Positions 14,885 through 22,212 of a stretch of 27,232 bases of DNA are shown here, in pieces (position 1 is the stretch's first letter; every line of letters starts with the position of its first letter). Location: contig JAKFDL010000041.1 in NCBI GenBank assembly GCA_036676175.1, forward strand, positions 1-27,232, written 5' to 3'. This stretch comes from Methylotenera_A sp036676175 (GTDB taxonomy: Bacteria; Pseudomonadota; Gammaproteobacteria; Burkholderiales; Methylophilaceae). A program made the translations under genes and the position numbers. The notes beneath the pieces were generated by a model. The model did not search any database. It had not been told where the DNA came from and saw nothing but the letters and a program-made list of their open reading frames with translations.

Positions 14885-15136
14885 TTACCTACAGCAACCT
14901 TTACCCGAAGACTGCTGGGGAGTGTTAGAGACATCTACGCCATAACCGGCGTCCTTTATCGCTGATTTCAATTGATCAGGGGAAGTAAGCCTCTCATCGT
15001 ATTGCACGGTTGCGTTAGCGTCTGATAAAGAAACAATGACATTATCAACTCCATTTACAGCCCTCAATGCTTTTGTAACATTGCTACTACAGCCGCCACA
15101 GGTCATACCCGTTACTTTTATTTGTTCAGTTTGCAT
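14885..15136 (-). CDS. copZ: CopZ-like heavy-metal-associated (HMA) copper chaperone
   Basis: An 83-residue cytoplasmic protein with one ferredoxin-like HMA domain. The Cu(I) site is MTCGGC (Cys13 and Cys16), and the rest (KALRAVNGVDNVIVSL, VQYDE, IKDAGYGVDV) follows the family. An extra short tail ends GKGCCR, adding two more possible metal ligands (Cys81, Cys82). It would hand Cu(I) to the neighbouring CopA, which has no HMA domain of its own. A ribosome site AAAGGA lies 8 bases before the ATG. The stop is 30 bases from the copA start, so the two are probably co-transcribed. Confidence 0.93.
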   Translation of the reverse strand: MQTEQIKVTGMTCGGCSSNVTKALRAVNGVDNVIVSLSDANATVQYDERLTSPDQLKSAIKDAGYGVDVSNTPQQSSGKGCCR

Positions 15137-15248
15137 GGTTAAATTCCTTTATTGTATTCAAGCTAATATTTGCAAGCTTATCATCTATGGCATAGTGCAC
15201 GCAGTCTGTCCGAGAGCGCACTCAGACCATACAGTCAACCACATTATA
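15137..15248 (-). promoter_or_regulatory. 112-bp spacer between the oxidase and copZ genes
   Basis: This is the largest internal gap of the cluster apart from gene ends. It contains a bulged hairpin (GTCT...GAG, loop AGCGCA, CTC-AGAC, 15204-15227) and a CTATG-G-CATAG palindrome at about 15185-15195. A separate promoter for copZ-copA or an attenuator-like element is possible. I could not find a CueR-type operator (ACCTTCC/GGAAGGT). Confidence 0.3.
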
Positions 15249-16643
15249 TTAATGCCCCGTATGACCCATCGGTTTGCGTACTTTCATTTCCACCCCACTT
15301 TCAGGAACCGTTATATCTGAGCGTTCTACAGGAGGTAAATCATTTGCAACCTCGCCTGCCACAGTGCCTTTTGGATGTTTAAAGTAGCCAGGGTCTTTGT
15401 AATCATTCCGAGCAAGCCCCTCCCTTATTTTAACTGTAGTGAACATGCCGCCCATTTCAACGGCGCCAAACTGAGCCTTACCACTCATCATAGGCAAAGT
15501 GTTTTCCGGAAGCGGCATGTCCATCATCTCAGCCATTTCTGTCATCTCAGACATGCCTGTTTCACCCATCGGCATATACTCAGGTACCAAGTTACCGATT
15601 TTTTTCATCAAGTCGCTTTGTTTAACGCCAAGTAATGTAGGCACGTCATGCCCCATCGCATTCATGGTGTGATGACTTTTATGACAATGAAATGCCCAAT
15701 CACCAGGCTCATTAGCAATAAACTCAATAGCACGCATCTGTCCAACAGCTATGTCAGTTACAACTTCAGGCCACCGAGCGGAAGCTGGAACCCATCCACC
15801 ATCAGTACCTGTCACTTGAAATTCATGCCCATGTATATGAATAGGGTGATTGGTCATCGAGAGATTGCCTACGCGAATACGAACACGATCATTCTTTTTT
15901 ACGACAATAGGATCGATCCCAGGAAACACACGACTGTTAAAAGTCCATAGATTAAAATCCAACATGGTGTTTACTTTAGGTGTGTAGCTGCCAGGTTCAA
16001 TATCATATGCGTTTAATAAAAAAATAAAATCCCGATCAACTGGCATGAATTTTGGGTTTTTAGGATGTGTGACCCAACTCCCCATCATGCCCATTGCCAT
16101 TTGCAACATTTCATCGGCATGGGGGTGATACATAAACGTGCCTGCACGCATGGCCTCAAATTCGTACATAAATGTCTTACCTGGAGGGATAGGTGGCTGA
16201 GTTAATCCATTCACACCATCCATGCCATTAGGTAATCGCTGGCCATGCCAATGAATACTAGTAATTTCAGGCAATCTGTTCGTGACAAAAATTCTTACTT
16301 TGTCGCCTTCAACTACTTCAATCGTAGGACCTGGACTTTGCCCGTTATAGCCCCATAAATGTGCCTTCATACCTGGCGCAATTTCACGCACTACCGGCTC
16401 AGCCACCAGATGAAATTCTTTTACGCCTTTATTCATACGCCACGGCAAGCTCCAACCATTTAAGGTTACCACTGGATTGTATGGTCGGCCAGTATTCGGT
16501 TGCAACGGTGGTTGGGTATTGGCTTGTTCTGCAGAAACAATTTCTGGTAATGCGGCCATTGAGACTTTACTCACAGTCGATGCAGCGATACCAGCACCGG
16601 CTAATTTGAAGAAATCACGTCTGCTAAATTTTGAAAAATCCAT
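15249..16643 (-). CDS. Multicopper oxidase, Tat-exported (copper oxidase)
   Basis: A 464-residue periplasmic multicopper oxidase, probably oxidising Cu(I) to the less toxic Cu(II). The N-terminus carries a twin-arginine signal (SRRDFFKLAG, Arg8-Arg9). Copper ligands are HWH (131-133), HPH (173-175), HPIHIHGH (266-273) and HCH-x3-H-x4-M (319-330), so the type 1 site and trinuclear cluster look complete. A Met-rich stretch (about 362-395, METGMSEMTEMAEMMDM and MM) precedes the C-terminus and may bind Cu(I). The frame extends 11 codons upstream, but AAGGAA just before ATG 16643 and the position of the Tat motif fix this start. The start is one base after the TolC-family stop, so translation is coupled. 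Confidence 0.94.
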   Translation of the reverse strand: MDFSKFSRRDFFKLAGAGIAASTVSKVSMAALPEIVSAEQANTQPPLQPNTGRPYNPVVTLNGWSLPWRMNKGVKEFHLVAEPVVREIAPGMKAHLWGYNGQSPGPTIEVVEGDKVRIFVTNRLPEITSIHWHGQRLPNGMDGVNGLTQPPIPPGKTFMYEFEAMRAGTFMYHPHADEMLQMAMGMMGSWVTHPKNPKFMPVDRDFIFLLNAYDIEPGSYTPKVNTMLDFNLWTFNSRVFPGIDPIVVKKNDRVRIRVGNLSMTNHPIHIHGHEFQVTGTDGGWVPASARWPEVVTDIAVGQMRAIEFIANEPGDWAFHCHKSHHTMNAMGHDVPTLLGVKQSDLMKKIGNLVPEYMPMGETGMSEMTEMAEMMDMPLPENTLPMMSGKAQFGAVEMGGMFTTVKIREGLARNDYKDPGYFKHPKGTVAGEVANDLPPVERSDITVPESGVEMKVRKPMGHTGH

Positions 16644-16644
16644 G

Positions 16645-18033
16645 TTATTTTCCTTCCAACATATTATCGTTACCAATCAGCGTCATTTGTAATGCACTAT
16701 CGGCCACCCAGAATTCACGTAAAGCTTCGATATAGCTTTTCACACTGGTGACTTGCGCACGTGCATCACCAAACAGTTCGAATGGACTTGTTAGCATGCC
16801 GTTATAGCGAAGTTGGTTTTCTTGCAGAATTTTTTTGCGCAGCGGTACAACTTCATCCCGTATATGTTTCGTCATATCGTAATTGGTACGATAGTTGTTG
16901 TAGGCCTCACGGATTTCAGACTGAGCATTGATTGCTAATTGTGCGGCCCGATTCACTGATTGCATGTAAATGGATTCGGCCCGTGCAACGCGCGCAGTGC
17001 CCCAGTCAAATATTGGCAACTCGAATGAGAGCTCTACCCCTTTTTTATAAGGATCGCCACGACGACCTTCTAACACTCTTGCGGGACCTACTTCCAGTAC
17101 ATTAATGAAGCGTGTCGTCTTGGTGAGCCCTAATTGTTTAGCTAATACATCAGTTTCCTGTCTAATGGCCTGTAAATCCAGTCGCTGTTCAAAAGCTGCT
17201 TTCTCAAATGGTTGCAACTCAGTGAGCGACTTTGGTAAATCTGGTAGACGTTCTTCCAAATTAAACTGATCAACTGATACACCGAGTAAACGTGAGAGTG
17301 CTTCATATGCAGATACTTGCTTATTTGTCGCGCTTGCGTAATCAAGAGCAGCGTCAGCATAAAAACTCTGTTCCCGCGCTTGCTGTAACTTGTTAAAGTT
17401 ACCTGCCTTAACCATCCTTCTTGCTAATTCAGCACTGGCTTCTGCAGACTCTTTTACCTGCTCGCTATAGCGTACTTGCTCTGTTGCCGCGACTGCATTG
17501 AAATAGGCTATACGTGTGTGATTTGCGATTTTAATCACTTCAAAAGCGGTTTTTTTCTGAGTTTGCACAAATCTCTGACGTTCGATTTCTTGCATTTTTG
17601 GCATGGTTAAAAGCGAAAAAATATTAAAAGTCAGTATTTGTTCGATCTTATAATCACCGTCATTACGTGCATAAAGCATCGAAAACTTGGGATTAGGCAA
17701 ACGACCAGCTTGTACCAAATCTGATTCCGATATACCAAGATTGTAAAAATCTGCCTGCAACCCTTTATTGTTCAACAGCGCAATTTGTACGGCTTGCTCT
17801 ACATTTAAACGTTTTGATAATAATTCGTTTAAGCGTTCAGTGACTTGATTCTTTTCACCTTCTGTTTTTGGCCAAACAACTTCCTGCTTGATGTGTTTTT
17901 TAGCAGCCTCTTGCACAGCGCCGAAACCACCATCTTTTGAAAAGGTAGCACAACCGCCTAGCGCAAAACTGGCACAGATAAGTACGATTAACGTGCGAGA
18001 TTTGAATGCTGCATATAGTGTATTAGTGCTCAT
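16645..18033 (-). CDS. TolC-family outer-membrane lipoprotein (efflux channel)
   Basis: A 462-residue outer-membrane factor. The signal peptide ends in the lipobox ALGGC, with the acylated Cys at residue 28, as in CusC/OprM-type channels. Two long helical, heptad-rich stretches (around KESAEASAELARRMVKAG and AQSEIREAYNNYRTNYDM) and the inter-repeat GVELSFELPIFDWGTAR are typical of TolC repeats. The reading frame runs 47 codons further upstream, but AGGAG before ATG 18033 and the signal peptide fix this start, which lies inside the last codons of the preceding gene (11-bp overlap). No RND pump or membrane-fusion partner is encoded in the window, so its partner is unknown. Confidence 0.92.
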   Translation of the reverse strand: MSTNTLYAAFKSRTLIVLICASFALGGCATFSKDGGFGAVQEAAKKHIKQEVVWPKTEGEKNQVTERLNELLSKRLNVEQAVQIALLNNKGLQADFYNLGISESDLVQAGRLPNPKFSMLYARNDGDYKIEQILTFNIFSLLTMPKMQEIERQRFVQTQKKTAFEVIKIANHTRIAYFNAVAATEQVRYSEQVKESAEASAELARRMVKAGNFNKLQQAREQSFYADAALDYASATNKQVSAYEALSRLLGVSVDQFNLEERLPDLPKSLTELQPFEKAAFEQRLDLQAIRQETDVLAKQLGLTKTTRFINVLEVGPARVLEGRRGDPYKKGVELSFELPIFDWGTARVARAESIYMQSVNRAAQLAINAQSEIREAYNNYRTNYDMTKHIRDEVVPLRKKILQENQLRYNGMLTSPFELFGDARAQVTSVKSYIEALREFWVADSALQMTLIGNDNMLEGK

Positions 18034-19171
18034 GCGATTCTCCTTTTTCATCGACAGGAAGTTCTGTGCGTTCATTAGCATTTTTATCAGCTTTATCTTC
18101 GGACATGCCTCGCGCATGCTCGGCTGCATCTTTGCCCCCATGTTCGTGGTGCTGACCATGCCCTGAGATTTCACTTGAAGGTAAGGATAACACCCCTATG
18201 CCATGTCGATAAACCACTTCTCCTCCCAGCCATCCTGTCACTGCGATTGCTTGAGAAAGCACGAAAAGTAAAAACAGCATTGGAACCGATATCAATTCAT
18301 TGACACGATACTTCCATGCATCCCAGCTAGCCAGAAAGATTAAACCTATCGCCGTTGGTATGGCCCATGAACGGTGTAACAACATGGCTGCATGACCAGC
18401 ATCATCATGATTAACTGAGTTATATGCCAACCAGCCAAATAACACGGCTACAGCAGCTCCGATAGCAGCGAGCCACAGGGTAAAATGGCCAGCAGCAGCC
18501 AGTTGCGCAGAGACGGGATGACTACGTCGTGCGTAAGCAGCGATACTTAATATAAATGCTATAACAGTTAAGGCAATTGGGAAATGCACTGCAATCGGAT
18601 GAAAATTAGGGACTATTAGCCATGGTGTAGTTGGCACAGAAGATGCAGCCTTGGATGGCATTTCCATACCAGCATGACCGTCTTGTTCGGATGCATGTTC
18701 ATGCGGTCGGGATTCATCTTGCGCTGCCTCTTTATCACTAGGATGCGTTTGATCCCTCTTTGAATCACTCATCTCTGAATGATTCATCGCTTTCATATCA
18801 GAACCACCATGTTCATGTGCCATGTTCTCATGACTCACGTCAGTCATTTTTTTATGATCCATGCCTTGCATATTGCTATGGTCTATACCCGCCATATCAG
18901 GCATTTCCTTGCTTTCGGATGACATAATAGCCTTTTGTTCCGGACTCATTTTGTGCTGCATACCAGACATGGAATGTCCGGCATGACCGCCGCCGTTTGT
19001 AGGCACGTTTATAGATTTCCAATCAGACAGATTTTCGTCAGATATCGGTTTGTAACCATCAAAGGTTGATTGGTAAGGATTAGCCTCTTGAGGGGGATCT
19101 GCGGCCAAGACTGGCGTAGATGCTTCTACAGCAAGAGAAAGTATAAACAACGATAAGTTGAATAGTTTCAT
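18023..19171 (-). CDS. DUF2231 membrane protein with Met/His-rich periplasmic domain
   Basis: A 382-residue exported protein. A signal peptide (1-24, VLAADP) is followed by a short module with NPYQSTFDGYKP and SDWKSIN (31-55), then about 120 residues crowded with Met and His (GHSMSGMQHKM, DHSNMQGMDHKKM, MAHEHGG). From about 188 to 325 there is a DUF2231 domain with four helices (FHPIAVHFPIAL, the Trp-rich middle and GGEVVYRHGIGVL). A His-rich acidic tail (HGQHHEHGG...SHEH) ends the protein. The Met/His clusters are the kind used to bind Cu(I)/Cu(II). The last codons contain the ribosome site and start of the TolC-family gene. Metal binding is inferred. Confidence 0.82.
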   Translation of the reverse strand: MKLFNLSLFILSLAVEASTPVLAADPPQEANPYQSTFDGYKPISDENLSDWKSINVPTNGGGHAGHSMSGMQHKMSPEQKAIMSSESKEMPDMAGIDHSNMQGMDHKKMTDVSHENMAHEHGGSDMKAMNHSEMSDSKRDQTHPSDKEAAQDESRPHEHASEQDGHAGMEMPSKAASSVPTTPWLIVPNFHPIAVHFPIALTVIAFILSIAAYARRSHPVSAQLAAAGHFTLWLAAIGAAVAVLFGWLAYNSVNHDDAGHAAMLLHRSWAIPTAIGLIFLASWDAWKYRVNELISVPMLFLLFVLSQAIAVTGWLGGEVVYRHGIGVLSLPSSEISGHGQHHEHGGKDAAEHARGMSEDKADKNANERTELPVDEKGESHEH

Positions 19172-19247
19172 CGAAATCTCATTTCAAAAATAAATGTGGC
19201 GAATCAGCAACAGGCAAATTGCCTAGTGCAGAAATTAAATCCATCAA

Positions 19248-19628
19248 TTACCAAGAAATGGGAGGTCGCTGAGGTTGTGCACTTATGTAGGAGTGATAAC
19301 TGGGCTCAAACAAGCTGACCTCAATTGCTTGCACCTGGGATTGCATATTTTCTGATTGACTTGGCGGTAGCACGGTAAAGCAGGCCATGCAGTGACCGCA
19401 TTTAGCGCAGTTGTCATTCGTTGACTGTTTCTGTCCTGCATCATGCTTATGGTTTTCTGGATGATCCATGTCATGACCATCATGATTATGGCTTTCAGTG
19501 CTGACTGTGTGATTAGCACAAAGTTGGTCAGCCACCATCATTCCACTTGCATAAACAGTATCTGTAAAAAATACCATCAATAGCATGTAGATAAAAATAC
19601 GCAATGATTTTAATTGATTAAACTGCAT
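19248..19628 (-). CDS. Small exported His/Cys-rich protein of the copper cluster
   Basis: A 126-residue protein with an N-terminal hydrophobic signal or anchor (about residues 9-28). A His/Asp-rich stretch (HNHDGHDMDHPENHKHD, about 47-63) comes next, then four evenly spaced cysteines CxxCxxCxxC (74, 77, 80, 83). It ends with PQRPPISW. This build (signal, His-rich, CxxC, proline-rich end) resembles the DUF2946-type and CopL-like proteins often found first in copper-resistance clusters; I cannot name the family with certainty. It is the first gene of the leftward copper cluster, 76 bases before the DUF2231 gene. No clear ribosome site precedes ATG 19628. Confidence 0.72.
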   Translation of the reverse strand: MQFNQLKSLRIFIYMLLMVFFTDTVYASGMMVADQLCANHTVSTESHNHDGHDMDHPENHKHDAGQKQSTNDNCAKCGHCMACFTVLPPSQSENMQSQVQAIEVSLFEPSYHSYISAQPQRPPISW

Positions 19629-19629
19629 C

Positions 19630-19672
19630 TACGTTAGTTTACGCTATTTCGATTAAGTTTAAATTACGCTAA
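19630..19672. promoter_or_regulatory. Repeated TACGYTA elements upstream of the copper cluster
   Basis: Just upstream of the first cluster gene, TACGTTAG (19630), TACGCTAT (19640) and TACGCTAA (19665) are repeated in the same orientation. The two exact copies of TTACGCTA start at 19639 and 19664. Direct repeats at this position are a plausible site for a response regulator of the CopR/CusR type, though they do not match the box I know for that family. Confidence 0.4.
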
Positions 19673-19780
19673 ATGAATGTCCGTTTTGGGCTGTGAGTTC
19701 AACCGACCAACGCAACACGTTATTCTTATATAAAAAGGATGAGGTGTTGAAAATGCGTGATAGTCAACTACCGCCGAGCG

Positions 19781-20149
19781 CTAAGCTTGCCACACACCAA
19801 AGCCTGCACTTCGTAAATCAATTCCAATCTCAATTTCTAGTTTAATTGCTTCATCATAGTTTAGCGGGTTAAATCCTTCATAGAGATCAGGTAATAAGCG
19901 CAGCCCATATTGCTTCACATATCGATTCGATTGAATACCAGCTTTGTGCTTATCGAAGCGCACATCAGGATCCAATCCAGTCATGCCGACATATATGCAA
20001 GGCTTACCAGTCAAGTAATCAGGATTGCACTTTTTGAATTTTCCTTCGAAGAGCACATCCTTTGATTGTTCAATAACGTAAACGTTGTAATGACGACGAC
20101 TAAGCATTTGGTTTTTAAATATAACATAATGGCGTGGGAGTCTAGCCAT
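19781..20149 (-). CDS. GIY-YIG-like small protein
   Basis: A 122-residue soluble protein. YNVYVIEQS followed by PCIYVGMTGLDPDVRFDKHKAG resembles the GIY-YIG fold (paired aromatic strands, then an Arg/His-containing helix). Later parts are KQYGLRLLPDLYEGFNPLNY and a Glu-rich helix (EAIKLEIEIG), ending SAGFGVWQA. The conserved Tyr pair, Arg and Glu could form a GIY-YIG nuclease site, but the spacing is atypical and activity is not assured. It lies between the copper cluster and glmS, with AT-rich spacers on the glmS side and no operon partner. Confidence 0.65.
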   Translation of the reverse strand: MARLPRHYVIFKNQMLSRRHYNVYVIEQSKDVLFEGKFKKCNPDYLTGKPCIYVGMTGLDPDVRFDKHKAGIQSNRYVKQYGLRLLPDLYEGFNPLNYDEAIKLEIEIGIDLRSAGFGVWQA

Positions 20150-20341
20150 TGTAAATGTAGAGAATTGAAAATGCCGTGGAAAGTTGTTGCTATTTTTTAA
20201 ATGGGTGATTAGTTCAAATATCCATAATTAAAATTATTTAGGCTTAATTTTTAATATAGATAAATTAAAGATGATGCAGATAACAAATTATCCACAACAT
20301 TAGTCATTTAATGCTAATAATCAATTTATAGATATTCCTCA
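20150..20341. other. AT-rich spacer with one consensus DnaA box
   Basis: This 192-bp spacer between glmS and the GIY-YIG gene is strongly AT-rich. It contains TTATCCACA at 20288-20296, a perfect DnaA-box consensus, and a poorer copy (TATCCATAA) near 20217. One strong box is not enough to call a replication origin. It may titrate DnaA or occur by chance. No U-run terminator for glmS is evident. Confidence 0.4.
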
Positions 20342-22171
20342 CTATTCCACAGTCACTGACTTAGCTAAATTTCTCGGTTTGTCCACATCCGTCCCTTTTA
20401 GCAGGGCTGCATGATAAGCCAGCATTTGCACTGGAATTGTATGCAAAATAGGGGAGAGTAGACCTACATGACGCGGGGTGCGAATCACATGCACACCTTC
20501 GGATTCAGTAAAGTGACTGTCCGCATCGGCAAATACAAATAGTTCGCCGCCACGCGCTTTTACCTCTTGCATGTTAGATTTTACTTTCTCTAGCAACGCA
20601 TCATTTGGCGCGATGACGACGACGGGCATATTGTTATCTACCAATGCCAGTGGGCCGTGTTTAAGTTCACCTGCAGGATATGCTTCAGCATGAATATACG
20701 AAATTTCTTTCAGCTTAAGTGCGCCTTCTAGCGCAATAGGGTAGTGCACGCCACGGCCTAAAAACAGCGCGTGCTCTTTATCGGCAAAGCGCTTAGCCCA
20801 CTCACGAATTTGTGGCTCCAAATTTAGCGCAAACTGCACACTACCAGCCAATTGCCTTAACGCAACCAAGTACTCCTGCTCCTGGGTGCCACTTAATAAA
20901 CCACGATGTTTAGCCAAGGTAGCGGCCAAAGTAAATAATGCAACCAATTGTGTGGTGAATGCTTTGGTAGATGCAACGCCAATTTCTGCGCCGGCGCGGG
21001 TATAAAAAACCAGCTGCGAAGCACGCGGAATGGCACTCTCTTGCACGTTACAAATGGCTAAGGTTAGGTGTTGGCCGAGTGATTTGGCGTGTTTTAACGC
21101 TTCCATGGTATCGAGTGTTTCACCCGATTGCGAAATGGTGACGATAAGCTGCTTTGGGTTTGGTACCGATTCGCGATAGCGATATTCACTTGCGATTTCG
21201 ACATTGGTTGGCAGTTTTGCTATGCTTTCTAGCCAGTATTTAGCAGTGAGCGCAGCATAATAGCTGGTGCCTGCGGCCAAAATTAAGATACTCTCAGTTT
21301 GGCTAAATACATCACTGGCCGCTTTACCAAACAATTCGGAGGAGAACTTGTTATCATCTATCAATGCTTCAATGGTGTCTGTTAACGCACGTGGTTGCTC
21401 GTGAATCTCTTTTTGCATAAAGTGCGAGTAAGGGCCAAGCTCTAAACTGGCTAACGAAACATCGCTCACGTGAATTTTGCGCGTTACTTCTGCGCCATCT
21501 TTGCCCAATATCGTGACACCATCGCGCCGAACATCGGCCACATCACCATCTTCTAGATAAATGACTTTACGCGTCACCGATAAAACTGCTGAAACATCAG
21601 ATGCAATAAAATTTTCACCCTCGCCAAGACCCAATAACAGCGGGCACCCCAAGCGCGCTGTAATCATGTGCTCTGGCTCTTTGACTGAAATCACACCAAT
21701 GGCAAACGCACCTGTCAGCTCTACCATGGCTTTTTGTGTGGCGGCGAGTAAGTTTAACTCTTGGTGATAATAATGAATCAAGTGCGCAATCACTTCGGTA
21801 TCGGTTTGCGAGGTGAATTCATAACCCAGCTTTTTTAATCGGTCGCGTTGCTCATCGTGGTTTTCAATAATACCGTTATGCACTACCGCAATTTCACCTT
21901 TTGAAACGTGGGGATGTGCGTTGCTCTCAGTGACACCACCATGCGTAGCCCAGCGCGTATGGCCAATGCCTACTTGACCTGTTAAATTGGCATCGATGAC
22001 TTTTTCTTGCATGGCAACAACCCGACCCACAGCGCGCACGCGCTCTATGCCATTACTGTTGAGTATCGCCACACCAGCCGAATCATAGCCGCGGTATTCT
22101 AGGCGGCTTAAGCCTTCAATCAGGGTTGAAACCACGTTTCTATTGGCAACTGCGCCGACGATACCGCACAT
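20342..22171 (-). CDS. glmS: Glutamine--fructose-6-phosphate aminotransferase
   Basis: A 609-residue enzyme, equal in length to E. coli GlmS. It makes glucosamine-6-phosphate from fructose-6-phosphate and glutamine, the first step toward UDP-GlcNAc for peptidoglycan and lipopolysaccharide. The N-terminal Ntn-type glutaminase starts MCGIVGA with the catalytic Cys2 and contains GIGHTRWATHG. Two SIS sugar-isomerase domains follow (ILAAGTSYYAAL, TISQSGETLDT, LGRGVHYPIALEGALKLKE), and the C-terminal end is PRNLAKSVTVE. It follows glmU by 41 bases, so the two form an operon. The ribosome site is weak (AGAAAG). Confidence 0.97.
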   Translation of the reverse strand: MCGIVGAVANRNVVSTLIEGLSRLEYRGYDSAGVAILNSNGIERVRAVGRVVAMQEKVIDANLTGQVGIGHTRWATHGGVTESNAHPHVSKGEIAVVHNGIIENHDEQRDRLKKLGYEFTSQTDTEVIAHLIHYYHQELNLLAATQKAMVELTGAFAIGVISVKEPEHMITARLGCPLLLGLGEGENFIASDVSAVLSVTRKVIYLEDGDVADVRRDGVTILGKDGAEVTRKIHVSDVSLASLELGPYSHFMQKEIHEQPRALTDTIEALIDDNKFSSELFGKAASDVFSQTESILILAAGTSYYAALTAKYWLESIAKLPTNVEIASEYRYRESVPNPKQLIVTISQSGETLDTMEALKHAKSLGQHLTLAICNVQESAIPRASQLVFYTRAGAEIGVASTKAFTTQLVALFTLAATLAKHRGLLSGTQEQEYLVALRQLAGSVQFALNLEPQIREWAKRFADKEHALFLGRGVHYPIALEGALKLKEISYIHAEAYPAGELKHGPLALVDNNMPVVVIAPNDALLEKVKSNMQEVKARGGELFVFADADSHFTESEGVHVIRTPRHVGLLSPILHTIPVQMLAYHAALLKGTDVDKPRNLAKSVTVE

Positions 22172-22212
22172 ATTTTCTAGTCTTTCTTAATTTCTATTTT
22201 TAAAATCTGGTT

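Noticed and set aside
15137..15248. CueR-type operator for copZ-copA
   Set aside because: No ACCTTCC/GGAAGGT dyad between suitable -35 and -10 boxes.
18034..18174. 47-codon N-terminal extension of the TolC-family frame
   Set aside because: It lies inside the DUF2231 gene; the lipoprotein signal and AGGAG point to ATG 18033.
20150..20341. Replication origin
   Set aside because: Only one perfect DnaA box, no 13-mer cluster, and no dnaA/dnaN next to it.
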